This document shows positions 53,060-61,970 of a stretch of 64,000 nucleotides of DNA, one piece after another (the first letter of the stretch is position 1; every line of letters begins with the position of its first letter). The position numbers were made by a program, and so were the translations under genes. The stretch is from an uncultured Thiohalocapsa sp. Lineage in GTDB: Bacteria; Pseudomonadota; Gammaproteobacteria; Chromatiales; Chromatiaceae. The stretch covers positions 20,121 to 84,120 of the forward strand of contig NZ_CAJXYK010000026.1 of NCBI RefSeq assembly GCF_913063425.1. Direction: 5' to 3'. The notes under the pieces are model-generated. The model was not told the DNA's origin. It saw only the letters and a program-made list of their open reading frames with translations, and ran no database searches.

Positions 53060-53089
53060 AGGCGCCCACATTCGCGAGCGGTCCCACGC

Positions 53090-53836
53090 ATGTCCGACGA
53101 CAAGACACATTTCGGCTACGAGGAAGTCCCGGTCCGCGAGAAGCAGGACCGGGTGCGGGCGGTGTTCGACTCGGTGGCGAGCCGCTACGATCTGATGAAC
53201 GACCTGATGTCGCTCGGCATCCATCGGCTCTGGAAGCGGCGCACGGTGGAGCTCGCCGGCGTGCGCCGCGGCCAGCGGGTGCTGGACCTCGCCGCCGGCA
53301 CCGGAGATCTGGCCGAGCGCTTCGCGCGCAGCGTGGGCGAGGCGGGCGAGGTGGTGATGTCCGACATCAACCAGGCCATGCTGGAGCAGGGCCGCAACCG
53401 GCTGGTGGACGCCGGCATCGTCGGCAACCTGGACTATGTGCAGGCCAATGCCGAGGCCCTGCCCTTCGCGTCGCACAGCTTCGACTGCATCACCATCGGC
53501 TTCGGGCTGCGCAACGTCACCCACAAGCAGCTGGCACTGAACGAGATGTACCGGGTATTGCGCCCGGGCGGGCGGGCCCTGATCCTGGAGTTCTCCCACC
53601 CCACCACCAAGCCGCTGGAGAAGGCCTACGACGCCTATTCCTTCGCGGTGCTGCCGGCGCTCGGGCGCCTGGTGGCTGGGGATTCGGCGAGCTACCGCTA
53701 CCTGGCCGAGTCCATCCGCATGCATCCGGATCAGGAAACCCTGCTCGGCATGCTGGAGCAGGCGGGCTTCGAGCGTGCGAGCTACGAGAACCACACCGGC
53801 GGCATCGTCGCCATCCACCGCGGCTACAAGCTATGA
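53090..53836 (+). CDS. ubiE: Ubiquinone/menaquinone methyltransferase UbiE
   Basis: The 248-residue C-methyltransferase acts in ubiquinone (and menaquinone) synthesis. Signatures are TTFGYEEVP-like [13 protein letters not shown] at the start, [29 protein letters not shown] motif [15 protein letters not shown] and the conserved [16 protein letters not shown] and [13 protein letters not shown]. The stop overlaps ubiJ by 4 nt. It heads a ubiE-ubiJ-ubiB run. Confidence 0.97.
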   Translation: MSDDKTHFGYEEVPVREKQDRVRAVFDSVASRYDLMNDLMSLGIHRLWKRRTVELAGVRRGQRVLDLAAGTGDLAERFARSVGEAGEVVMSDINQAMLEQGRNRLVDAGIVGNLDYVQANAEALPFASHSFDCITIGFGLRNVTHKQLALNEMYRVLRPGGRALILEFSHPTTKPLEKAYDAYSFAVLPALGRLVAGDSASYRYLAESIRMHPDQETLLGMLEQAGFERASYENHTGGIVAIHRGYKL

Positions 53837-54501
53837 CCAGCGACGTCGACACAGACACCGCCACCGCGGGCGCCGCCGGCGACGGCATCCAGCTGCCGGA
53901 TGCGCTGCTCGCCGCCGCCGAGACCGTCGTCAACCGGGTGCTGGCGCTGGACCCCGAGGGCGCCGCACGCCTCACCAAGGTGCAGGGCCAGCTGCTGGAG
54001 GTGGTGCTGACGGGCTTCGGCACCCGCATCTATGTGATGCCGGGGGAATCCAGGCTGTTCCTGTACGCAAGCTATGAGGCCCCGCCGGACTGCGTCGTGC
54101 ACGGCAGCCCCATCGCGCTGCTCGGCATGGTGACGGCGGAGCACCGGGAGGATGCGGTGTTCGCGGGGTCGATCCGCATCGAGGGCGACAACCGCCTGGC
54201 GCAGACCCTGGGCGAGGTCTTCCAGGGGCTCGACATCGACTGGGAGGAGCAGCTCTCCAAGCTCCTGGGCGACACCCTGGCGCACCAACTCATGGACCGG
54301 GTGCGCGCCGGCGAGCGCTGGGCGGCCCGCAGTCGCGGCATCACTCGGGAGAACCTGCGCGAGTATCTTCAGGAAGAAGCCGCAGTGGTGCCGAGCCGGC
54401 AGGAGCTTGACGCCTTCCTCGCCGCCGTGGATACGCTGCGCGACGACGTGGAGCGGCTCGCGGCGCGGGTGGAGCGGCTGGAGCAGCGCCGCCGCGCGTG
54501 A
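53833..54501 (+). CDS. ubiJ: Ubiquinone biosynthesis accessory factor UbiJ (SCP2-like)
   Basis: The 222-residue protein has an SCP2-type lipid-binding domain ([38 protein letters not shown]) and a C-terminal coiled coil ([16 protein letters not shown]). UbiJ binds isoprenoid quinone intermediates and helps the Ubi enzyme complex. It sits between ubiE and ubiB as usual and overlaps ubiE by 4 nt. The first 20 residues are low-complexity. Confidence 0.92.
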   Translation: MTSDVDTDTATAGAAGDGIQLPDALLAAAETVVNRVLALDPEGAARLTKVQGQLLEVVLTGFGTRIYVMPGESRLFLYASYEAPPDCVVHGSPIALLGMVTAEHREDAVFAGSIRIEGDNRLAQTLGEVFQGLDIDWEEQLSKLLGDTLAHQLMDRVRAGERWAARSRGITRENLREYLQEEAAVVPSRQELDAFLAAVDTLRDDVERLAARVERLEQRRRA

Positions 54502-54680
54502 GCGATGCAGGCGCCGGGCGGCTTTCCGGGTCTGACGACGCCGCCCCTCCAAGCCGCCCGCACACCAGCATCCAGGTACCATAACCATCCGGGCAATCGC
54601 GCACCCCGGCAGCAGCCCCGCGCCGCTGCACCCTCCCGCCATCCGCGCCGGACCCCGCCCACAGGACCCACGCCGAGACC

Positions 54681-56342
54681 ATGCTTCGCATTCCGCAGGC
54701 CCTGCGCCTGCTGCACATCAATCTGGTGCTGCTCAAGCACGGCCTGGACGAGGTGGTGGTGTCCATCCCGCCGCTGCGCCCTCTGCGCTTTCTGGTGCGG
54801 CTCGCGCCCTGGAACTGGGTGAAGCGGGATCTGCCGCCCTTCCCGGTGCGGGTGCGGCTCGCGCTGGAGGAGCTGGGACCCATTTTCATCAAGTTCGGCC
54901 AGCTCTTGTCCACCCGCGTGGACCTGCTGCCGGTGGACATGGCCGAAGAGCTCGCCAAGCTCCAGGACCGGGTGCCGCCGTTTCCGGGGCCGGAGGCGCG
55001 CCGGCTCATCGAGCAGGCTTGGGGGCAGTCGGTGGAGGCGGTGCTCGGCGCCTTTGACGAGACACCGCTGGCCTCTGCGTCCATCGCCCAGGTGCACGCG
55101 GGGGAGCTCAAGGACGGCACCGAGGTGATCGTCAAGGTGCTGCGCCCGGGCATCGAGAAGACCATCCGCCGGGATGTGGAGCTGATGTACGTCTTCGCAG
55201 GCCTGGCGCAGCGCTATTGGCCCGACGGTCGGCGCCTGCGGCCGGTGGAGGTGGTGCGGGAGTACGAGAAGACCATCCTCGACGAGCTGAATCTGCAGCG
55301 CGAGGCGGCCAACGCCTCGCAGCTGCGGCGCAACTTCAGGCACAGCGAGGATCTGTACATCCCGGAGGTGTACTGGGATTGGACCCGGCCGAACGTGATG
55401 GTGATGGAGCGCATCTACGGCACGCCCGTCTCCCGCGTGGACCAGCTCAAGGCCCAGGGCATCAGCATGCGCCGGCTCGGGACCCGTGGGGTGGAGATCT
55501 TCTTCACCCAGGTGTTCCGGGACAATTTTTTCCACGCCGACATGCACCCGGGCAATATCTTCGTGGAGCCGTCCGGGCGCTACATCTCCGTTGACTTCGG
55601 CATCGTCGGCACGCTGACGAAAGAGGACCAGCGCTATCTCGCCGAGAACCTGCTCGCCTTCTTCCGGCGCGACTACCGCCGCGTCGCCGAGCTGCACCTG
55701 GAGTCCGGCTGGGTGCCGCGGGGCACCCGGGTGGAGGAGTTCGAGTCCGCCATCCGCACCGTATGCGAGCCCATCTTCGAGAAGCCCATCGCCGAGATCG
55801 GCTTCGGCAGCTTCCTGGTGAACCTGTTCCAGACCGCCCGGCGCTTCGACATGGAGATTCAGCCGCAGCTGGTGCTTTTGGAGAAGACGCTCATCCACAT
55901 CGAGGGCCTGGGCCGCCAGCTCTACCCGCAGCTGGACCTGTGGACCACCGCGAAGCCCTTCATGGAGCGCTGGATGCGTGAGCAGATCGGCGCCCGCCGG
56001 CTGTTGGAGCGCACGGCCTACAACTGGCCGGCGCTCGCCGAGCGGCTGCCCGAGGTGCCGGTGGCGCTCACCCGCATCATCGACCAGCTGGAGGCCCAGG
56101 CGGCCATCTACCCGGAGGGCGCCACCGGGGACCTCAAGGCCATCCGCCAGAACCTCGGCGACAACAACCGCCGGCTGCTGGCCACCTTCGGCGCGCTCGG
56201 GCTTGCGGGCTTTGCCAGCGCCATCCTGCTGTTCGGCGAGCCCTGGGCGGAGCTGCCCTGGCTGCTGCCGGCCGCCGCGGGGGGGATGCTGGTGATGAGC
56301 TTTGCGCTCTTCTGGCGGGCACTCTTTGCCGGCGGGCGATAG
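54681..56342 (+). CDS. ubiB: Ubiquinone biosynthesis protein kinase-like UbiB
   Basis: The 553-residue atypical kinase/ATPase supports ubiquinone synthesis at the inner membrane. UbiB features visible are the KxGQ motif ([16 protein letters not shown]), the Ala-rich loop [18 protein letters not shown], the catalytic [11 protein letters not shown] and VDFGIVG, and two C-terminal membrane helices ([15 protein letters not shown] and [19 protein letters not shown]). It lies 179 bp after ubiJ; that gap holds no gene. The N-terminal Met 54681 fits family length. Confidence 0.96.
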   Translation: MLRIPQALRLLHINLVLLKHGLDEVVVSIPPLRPLRFLVRLAPWNWVKRDLPPFPVRVRLALEELGPIFIKFGQLLSTRVDLLPVDMAEELAKLQDRVPPFPGPEARRLIEQAWGQSVEAVLGAFDETPLASASIAQVHAGELKDGTEVIVKVLRPGIEKTIRRDVELMYVFAGLAQRYWPDGRRLRPVEVVREYEKTILDELNLQREAANASQLRRNFRHSEDLYIPEVYWDWTRPNVMVMERIYGTPVSRVDQLKAQGISMRRLGTRGVEIFFTQVFRDNFFHADMHPGNIFVEPSGRYISVDFGIVGTLTKEDQRYLAENLLAFFRRDYRRVAELHLESGWVPRGTRVEEFESAIRTVCEPIFEKPIAEIGFGSFLVNLFQTARRFDMEIQPQLVLLEKTLIHIEGLGRQLYPQLDLWTTAKPFMERWMREQIGARRLLERTAYNWPALAERLPEVPVALTRIIDQLEAQAAIYPEGATGDLKAIRQNLGDNNRRLLATFGALGLAGFASAILLFGEPWAELPWLLPAAAGGMLVMSFALFWRALFAGGR

Positions 56343-56429
56343 CGCTGCGACAGCGCAGCGAGTACTTCATGGTCGCTGTTGCTACAGGGATGTCGCTCGC
56401 ACACGCGCAGACTGGGCAACGTGGGGGCG

Positions 56430-56470
56430 GCCTCTGGCCGCGACGGCAGCGCTGCTGTGGGGGTCGCGAC
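56430..56470. repeat. Degenerate REP-like element after ubiB
   Basis: GTGGGGGCGGCCTCTGGCCGCGAC and, further on, CTGTGGGGGTCGCGAC resemble, with changes, the REP-like unit between xerC and the glutaredoxin gene. It sits in the convergent gap between ubiB and a Uma2 gene, a usual location for REP elements. Confidence 0.5.
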
Positions 56471-56487
56471 GGGTGTCGCCGCCACAA

Positions 56488-57111
56488 CTAAGGCGCAATT
56501 GCCTGCCGAAACGCCCGCACTGCGTCGTACTGATCGGGCATGCGCACGTGCGCCGCGAGCAGCTCGACATCCAGCTCCGGCAGCAGGCCGCTCCTGTCGC
56601 TGAGCCGATAGCCAAGATCTGACTGCGCGTCCAGCTTATCAAGGACATAGATTTCCAACTGCTCCCGGCGCCACAGCCAGACCTCCGGGATGCCGAGCGC
56701 GCCGTACAACGGCAGCTTGCTCAAGGCATCGCTGGTGTCCACCACCTCGACGACCAGATCGGGCTCCGGCTTGTCGGTGCCGATGCAGTAGGACGCGTCC
56801 GGCTCGCCGCCGGCGCGGCCGGTCTCTTTGAGGGTGAAGCCGCCGCGGCCATAGAAACGGATGCCCTTCACGTCCAGGTAAGCTTCCAACAGGTAGCAGA
56901 TGGTGATCTTCCAGTTCTCGTGTGTTGGACCGACCGGCGACATGATCTCCAGGCTCCCGTCGATGTAGGTGAGACGCAATGCGCGGCTGTCCGGGAAGCA
57001 GTCCGACAGCTGCTCGTAGCGCGCCCACGGGACGCCTTCCAACAGGATGCGCTGGACGGGGCCGTCTTCCGGCCTCGACCGCGCATGAGTCGGCTCGATA
57101 ACGGTGCTCAT
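56488..57111 (-). CDS. Uma2 family (DUF820) putative endonuclease
   Basis: The 207-residue protein is a Uma2/DUF820 member with PD-(D/E)XK-like fold: RLTYIDGSLEIMSPVGPTHE, GRAGGEPDASYCIG and KPEPDLVVEVVDTSDALSKLPLYGALGIPEVWLW. These proteins are abundant in cyanobacteria and some phototrophic bacteria and in few others; function is unproven. It is convergent with ubiB and divergent from kdsA. No partner gene is evident. Confidence 0.92.
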   Translation of the reverse strand: MSTVIEPTHARSRPEDGPVQRILLEGVPWARYEQLSDCFPDSRALRLTYIDGSLEIMSPVGPTHENWKITICYLLEAYLDVKGIRFYGRGGFTLKETGRAGGEPDASYCIGTDKPEPDLVVEVVDTSDALSKLPLYGALGIPEVWLWRREQLEIYVLDKLDAQSDLGYRLSDRSGLLPELDVELLAAHVRMPDQYDAVRAFRQAIAP

Positions 57112-57265
57112 GATGCGGCTCCTCGTGCTTGGCGGCTCAGGGTACGGCCAATCGTCGGTGTCTCCATAAGTCCCTGATCGTCAATCCCAAGCCTAACATT
57201 GTCCGGCACCGCTGGGGTCTGTAGCATCCGGGCGTTGACACACCTGACCGGATGCACCGCCCGAG

Positions 57266-58126
57266 ATGACCCAGCCCAGCAAGCACATCGCCGTCACCGA
57301 CGCCGTCACGCTCGGCAACGACCTGCCCTTCGTCCTGCAATCCGGACCGTGCCAGATCGAATCCCGCGAGCATGCGCTGACGCTGGCACGGGAGATTTCG
57401 GCCATCTGCGCCGGCTTGGGCATCCCCTACATCTTCAAGGCGTCCTTCGACAAGGCGAACCGCTCCAGCCTGTCAGGCCGGCGCGGTGTCGGGCTCTCGC
57501 GGGGCCTCGCCATCCTCGCCGAGATCCGCGATACCGTCGGCTGCCCGGTGCTCACCGACGTGCACACCGAGGCGCAGTGCCGGCCGGTGGCGGAGGTGGT
57601 GGACATGTTGCAGATCCCCGCATTCCTCTGCCGACAGACGGACTTCGTGCTGGCGGTGGGGGAGGCCGCCGCGGAGTACGGGCGCACCATCAACGTCAAG
57701 AAGGGCCAGTTCCTGGCGCCCTGGGACATGGCCAATGTGGTGGTCAAGCTGGAGTCCACCGGCTGCACCAGGATGGCCCTGGTGGAGCGCGGCGTAACCT
57801 TTGGCTACGGCAATCTGGTGGTGGACCCGCGCAGCCTGTACGAAATGGCCAGGACCGGCTATCCGGTGGTCATGGACGCCACCCACGCGGTGCAGATGCC
57901 GGGGGCGCTTGGCAATGCCTCCGGCGGCAAGCGCGAATACGCGCCGGTGATCGCCCGCGCTGCCGTCGGCGTCGGTGTGGCGGGACTGTTCATGGAAGTG
58001 CACGACGACCCGGACAACGCCGCGAGCGACGGCCCGAACTCTCTCCGGCTGGACACCCTCCAAATGCTGCTGTCGGAGCTGCTGGCGCTGGACCAGGTGC
58101 GCAAGGGGACGCACGGCCCTCACTGA
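57266..58126 (+). CDS. kdsA: 3-deoxy-8-phosphooctulonate synthase
   Basis: The 286-residue enzyme condenses arabinose-5-phosphate with PEP to KDO-8-phosphate for lipopolysaccharide. Signatures are FVLQSGPCQIESREHAL, YIFKASFDKANRSSL, GCPVLTDVHTEAQC, IPAFLCRQTDFVLAVGEA, VNVKKGQF-like INVKKGQFLAPWDM and MDATHAVQMPG. In E. coli-type genomes it often lies between pyrG and eno; here it is isolated. The ATG at 57266 is at the family start. Confidence 0.96.
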   Translation: MTQPSKHIAVTDAVTLGNDLPFVLQSGPCQIESREHALTLAREISAICAGLGIPYIFKASFDKANRSSLSGRRGVGLSRGLAILAEIRDTVGCPVLTDVHTEAQCRPVAEVVDMLQIPAFLCRQTDFVLAVGEAAAEYGRTINVKKGQFLAPWDMANVVVKLESTGCTRMALVERGVTFGYGNLVVDPRSLYEMARTGYPVVMDATHAVQMPGALGNASGGKREYAPVIARAAVGVGVAGLFMEVHDDPDNAASDGPNSLRLDTLQMLLSELLALDQVRKGTHGPH

Positions 58127-58309
58127 CCCGCCGCGCCCACCGGCCGGCGCAGCTTCCCGCGTTTGGCGAGAAGCTGATCTCCTCTGGGAATGGGAAAGCC
58201 GCCGAACGGCGAGCACAGTGCGTCTTCCGCGGTGAGCGCTCGTCAACAGATCAATGGTAATCTTTGGGGTGTCAACAGACGCGTTGCTCACTGCACACAC
58301 GAGCCCATC

Positions 58310-58906
58310 ATGACGGAATCCTCAACCCTGGCACCGCGGGTGGCGACCCTCGAAGACGCCATGCAGGAGCTGGCCTTCCAGTCAGCCCGCACACAAGAAG
58401 AGCTTGCACGGCTGAGCCGCGAGATGCGCGAGTTCAAGGACGAAACCCGCCGCGAGCACCGCGAGCTGAACCGCAAGTGGGGCGACATGGCCAACCGCCT
58501 CGGCACCATCGTCGAGGATCTGGTGGTGCCGAGCCTGTCGCAGATCATCCGGGAAACCTTTGCCGAGGACATCATCGACCTCTCCGTGCGGCGCAGGCGC
58601 AAGCTCCCGGAGGGGCGCTCCAAGGAATTCGACGCCATCGCCGTCACGCCCACCCTCGTCTGCGTCAACAGCACCAAAGCGACGCTGCGCAGTGCCGATG
58701 TCGACCGCATGGTGGCTGAAATCGAAGCGCTGCGGGAGTTCTTCCCAGCCTATCGCGAGGTCCCCGTCGTCGGCATCCTGGCCACCCTGGCCGCCGAGGA
58801 CAGCGTGGTCCGCTATGCCACTAAGCTCGGCTTTCTGGTGCTCGCGGTGGGCGACGAGCTGATGGAGGTGCAGAACCCGGCCGGCTTCGAGCCACGGCGC
58901 TGGTAG
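58310..58906 (+). CDS. Coiled-coil protein with degenerate PD-(D/E)XK-like domain
   Basis: The 198-residue protein starts with a long predicted coiled coil (residues about 8-60; QEELARLSREMREFKDETRR). The C-terminal part (KEFDAIAVTPTLVCVNSTKATL, ADVDRMVAEIEALREFFP, VVGILATLAAEDSVVRYATK) resembles DUF3782-type nuclease-like proteins, but where an ExK motif would be expected it reads VNSTKATL, so the catalytic Glu seems lost. The start at ATG 58310 is set by the coiled coil; the upstream frame is unnatural. It may act with the coiled-coil gene downstream. Confidence 0.75.
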   Translation: MTESSTLAPRVATLEDAMQELAFQSARTQEELARLSREMREFKDETRREHRELNRKWGDMANRLGTIVEDLVVPSLSQIIRETFAEDIIDLSVRRRRKLPEGRSKEFDAIAVTPTLVCVNSTKATLRSADVDRMVAEIEALREFFPAYREVPVVGILATLAAEDSVVRYATKLGFLVLAVGDELMEVQNPAGFEPRRW

Positions 58907-59103
58907 CAGCCTCGGATGGACTTCGCGACCGCTCGTCCATCCCCAGCCGCCCGTCAACATCGGCCCGAAGAGCGTTTCTCACCATCGCTGCCGCACCCTG
59001 GAACACCAAAGCGCACGCAGTAGGGTGGACAAGCGCAGCGCAGTCCACCAAAGGCCAGCGCAAAGCACGCTGAGCTGCACACCCAAGCGGTGGAGACATT
59101 CCA

Positions 59104-59499
59104 ATGGCACTGGCAGAAGAGGACATCCGCTTCATCAAGGCCCATCTCGGCGAATGGCTTGCCGAGCAAAGCCTCGGCAAGCCGCCCGCGGTCTACGAGC
59201 TGGAGCTGCGCGAGCGGATGGTTCGCGTGGAAGAGGAGCTCAAGCATCAGCGCGAGCTGATGCGCCAGGGCTTTGAGCAAATCGACAAGAGGCTCGAGCA
59301 AGTGGACAAGCGCTTCGAGCAGGTGGACAAGCGCTTCGAGCAGGTGGACAAGCGCTTCGAGCAAGTGGACAAGCGCTTCGAGCAAATGGACAAGCGTTTC
59401 GACGAAATGCTCAAGCGCCACGACAGGCAGTTCCTCTGGGTGATCGGGTTTATTGCCACAAGCGCCGGATTGGTGATCTCCGCGGTGCGGCTGCTGTGA
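59104..59499 (+). CDS. Coiled-coil protein with repeated heptads and C-terminal membrane helix
   Basis: The 131-residue protein has a helical N-terminus, then six near-identical heptads of the form (V/I/M)DKRFEQ (residues about 59-100) that make a regular coiled coil, and a C-terminal hydrophobic helix (FLWVIGFIATSAGLVISAV) that probably anchors it in the membrane. The heptads are encoded by 21-bp tandem DNA repeats. Similar short coiled-coil proteins with a membrane tail are common next to nuclease-like genes in gammaproteobacteria and phototrophs, but a function is not known. Confidence 0.8.
   Translation: MALAEEDIRFIKAHLGEWLAEQSLGKPPAVYELELRERMVRVEEELKHQRELMRQGFEQIDKRLEQVDKRFEQVDKRFEQVDKRFEQVDKRFEQMDKRFDEMLKRHDRQFLWVIGFIATSAGLVISAVRLL
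59278..59403. repeat. 21-bp coding tandem repeat, six units
   Basis: Units of 21 bp start at 59278 and repeat six times (CAAGTGGACAAGCGCTTCGAG core); the four middle units are almost identical and differ mainly in CAA versus CAG. Each encodes one heptad, so copy number changes would lengthen or shorten the coiled coil without a frameshift. Confidence 0.9.
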
Positions 59500-59643
59500 G
59501 ACTGCACCAAACCTCCAGCCCAAGCCTCCAGCCCAGGCGTCGCCCGCCGCCGGCGCTCGTCGGCCTTGTGCGAGAATGCGGCCAGCGTGGGCCGTTGCGG
59601 CGATGCGGCCCGATCATGAGTTGACGTTGGGAGCAAATTCCGT

Positions 59644-60951
59644 TTGAACCTGGACAGCACGGATGGCGGCAGCGTGAGCACCGCCGATGAGCGCATCGTT
59701 ATCATCGGCGCCGGCGTGTCGGGCCTCGCGCTCGCCTGGCTCTTGTCTGAGATGGGCAGGCGCGTGACGGTGCTGGAGGCGGCCCCGCACATCGGCGGCC
59801 TGGCGCGCACCTTCGACTGGCATGGGCTTTCCTGCGACATCGCACCGCACCGGCTGCACACCCATGACCAGGCCGTGCTGCAGGCCGTGCAACAGCTGGT
59901 GCCGCTGCGGGAGCTGCAGCGCCACAGCCGCATCCTGATGCGGGACAAGCAGATCCAGGACCCCATCAACCCCATCGAGCTGCTGCTGCGCTTCCCGCCG
60001 CAGATCGGCCTCAAGCTGGTCTGGGGCTACCTGAACCGCCCCAAGCTGCCGGAAGACTCTTTCGAGGCCATGGCGCTGAACCGCTACGGCCGGGGGCTGT
60101 ACGACTTCTTCTTCGAGCCCTACACCAAGAAGATGTTCGGGGTGCCGCCCGGCGAGATCTCGCCCGTCTGGGGCCGGGAGAAACTGCGCTCGTCGGGACT
60201 GCTGGACGCGCTGAAGCGCCAGTCCAAGACCTTCTTCAGCACCTTCTGGTATCCCAAGCAAGGGGGCTACGGGAGCATCTGCGACGCCATGGCGGCGCGC
60301 ACCCGCGGCCAGATCCGCCTCTCGACGCCGGTCACCGGGCTGGAGCAAGACCAGGGCCGCATCAGCGCCGTGCATTATCGCCAGGACGGCGCCGAGCACC
60401 GGCTCGCCTGCGACCGCGTCTTCTCAACCATCCCCGCCACCGGTCTGGCGCGGATGCTGGGCGGCGAGCTGCACCTGCGCTTCAAGCGCGTGCAGCTGGT
60501 CTATTTGCACATCGCCAAGGCGCAGGCCATGCCCTATCAGTGGGTCTACTGGGGCGATGCCGAGGTGGTGATCAACCGCATGGCGGAGTTCAAGCACTTC
60601 CATCCGGATCTGGCGCCGACGGATCGCACGGTGCTCTGCGCCGAGGTCACGGTGGAGACGCCGCAGCCGGTGGAGGACGTGCTGGCCGCGCTGGAGCGCT
60701 ACCAGCTGGTCCGGCGCGCGGATGTGCTGGACAGCATGGTCCTCACGGAAGGCTGCGGCTATCCCGTCTACGACCGTGGCTTCGAGGCGGCGAAAATTCA
60801 GGCGCAGAGCCTGTTCGGGCGCTTTGCGAACCTGCACTGCGTCGGCCGCAACGCCGAGTTCCGCCACATCGAAGCGGACGAGGACATCGCCTCCGCCGCC
60901 GACTGCCTGCGCGGCATCTACGGTGCCGATGCCGTGCGCCTCGGCGGATGA
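59644..60951 (+). CDS. FAD-dependent oxidoreductase, protoporphyrinogen oxidase/UDP-galactopyranose mutase-like
   Basis: The 435-residue protein has an N-terminal FAD motif (IVIIGAGVSGLALAWLLSEMG, then LEAAPHIGGLARTF), a central segment (GRGLYDFFFEPYTKKMFG) found in NAD(P)-binding/protoporphyrinogen-oxidase-like enzymes of polysaccharide clusters, and a C-terminal FAD end (CVGRNAEFRHIEADEDIASA). The start is TTG at 59644, with GGGAG about 9 nt upstream; GTG 59674 is an alternative. It overlaps the next gene by 4 nt. In this context a role in sugar or glycolipid modification is likely, while heme or carotenoid chemistry is a weaker alternative. Confidence 0.88.
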   Translation: MNLDSTDGGSVSTADERIVIIGAGVSGLALAWLLSEMGRRVTVLEAAPHIGGLARTFDWHGLSCDIAPHRLHTHDQAVLQAVQQLVPLRELQRHSRILMRDKQIQDPINPIELLLRFPPQIGLKLVWGYLNRPKLPEDSFEAMALNRYGRGLYDFFFEPYTKKMFGVPPGEISPVWGREKLRSSGLLDALKRQSKTFFSTFWYPKQGGYGSICDAMAARTRGQIRLSTPVTGLEQDQGRISAVHYRQDGAEHRLACDRVFSTIPATGLARMLGGELHLRFKRVQLVYLHIAKAQAMPYQWVYWGDAEVVINRMAEFKHFHPDLAPTDRTVLCAEVTVETPQPVEDVLAALERYQLVRRADVLDSMVLTEGCGYPVYDRGFEAAKIQAQSLFGRFANLHCVGRNAEFRHIEADEDIASAADCLRGIYGADAVRLGG

Positions 60952-61970
60952 AGCGCCTTGCCCAGCTCGGCATCGCCGGCGGCGTCACCCTCGCCACCCT
61001 GACCTATGCCCTCTGGGGCGTTGACCTCAGCGCGCTCTGGCACACCCTGCGCGGCGGCAATCTCTGGGTGCTGCCGCCCTTTCTCGCCGTGCTGGCCGTC
61101 TTCTTCGCGAGCAATGCGCAACGCTGGGCCTGGATGCTGCGGCCGTTCGGGCGCTTCCCGGTGCGCGCACTCATGCCCTCCATGATGATCGGCTTCGCCG
61201 CGAACAACGTGCTGCCGCTGCGCGTGGGCGAGCTGATCCGCGCTTATCTGCTGGCCAGGGATGCGGGCCTGTCCCGCAGCGGTGTGCTGATGAATCTTGC
61301 CCTGGAGCGCCTGCTGGATCTGATCGGCATCCTCGCGATCTACGCCGCGGCGCTGGCCCTGCTGCCCGAGGCCCCGGCGGGCTTCCGCTTGAGCGCCTGG
61401 GTCGCCGCCGCCGCGGTGCTCGGCTTGTCGGCGCTGCTTGCCGCATTCGTGATCATGCCCCAGCGCATCGATGCGATCTGGCAGTGGAGCAGCGCCCGTC
61501 TGCCGGCGGCGCTTCGCGAGCGCGGGAGCATCTATCTGGGGCAGTTCGAGCGAGGTCTCTCCGCCATGCGGGCGCCGGCCAGCGCGGCGTTACTCATCGG
61601 CTACTCCATCGGCCGCTGGCTGCTGGCCGTGGTGTTAGCCTGGCTGGCGGTCTATGCCTACGCCGGGCCAATCGCCATACCGCTGGCGATGGCCACCATC
61701 GGCATCACGGCCTTCGCCGTGGCCCTGCCGAGTGCGCCCGGCTTCGTCGGGCCCATGCAGGCGGCCTTCGTGTTCGCGTTGACGCCCTTCGGCGTCGACC
61801 GTGAGGCGGCGCTGGCGGCGAGCCTGCTGTTCCTGCTCGGGCACTGGCTTCCGGTCACGGCGGTGGGCGCGTTGTTCCTGGCGCGCCGGCATCTCTCCTT
61901 CCGGGAGCTGGCGGCGCGTGCCGAGGCGGAGCCCGGAGCGCCGGCGGAGCCCGGGGAGCCTGTGGCATGA
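60948..61970 (+). CDS. Lysylphosphatidylglycerol synthase-like (UPF0104) membrane protein
   Basis: The 340-residue protein has about eight membrane helices and the LPG_synthase_TM pattern: QRWAWMLRPFGRFPVRALMP, ANNVLPLRVGELIRAYLLARDAGLSRS and FAVALPSAPGFVGPMQAAF. It lacks the C-terminal aminoacyltransferase domain of MprF, so it is the flippase-like or unknown-function type frequently seen in polysaccharide and lipid clusters. ATG 60948 overlaps the preceding stop (ATGA); the following gene again overlaps by 4 nt. Confidence 0.9.
   Translation: MKRLAQLGIAGGVTLATLTYALWGVDLSALWHTLRGGNLWVLPPFLAVLAVFFASNAQRWAWMLRPFGRFPVRALMPSMMIGFAANNVLPLRVGELIRAYLLARDAGLSRSGVLMNLALERLLDLIGILAIYAAALALLPEAPAGFRLSAWVAAAAVLGLSALLAAFVIMPQRIDAIWQWSSARLPAALRERGSIYLGQFERGLSAMRAPASAALLIGYSIGRWLLAVVLAWLAVYAYAGPIAIPLAMATIGITAFAVALPSAPGFVGPMQAAFVFALTPFGVDREAALAASLLFLLGHWLPVTAVGALFLARRHLSFRELAARAEAEPGAPAEPGEPVA

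Larger units (their letters stand above)
52779..53089. other. Divergent crtI-ubiE control region
   Basis: This 311-bp stretch contains the CrtJ/PpsR-like palindrome and the -10 candidates for both sides. The middle (52830-53040) is GC-rich with no gene. On the crtI side TATACT (minus strand, 52813-52818) abuts the palindrome; on the ubiE side TAGAAT is at 53054-53059. Confidence 0.5.
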
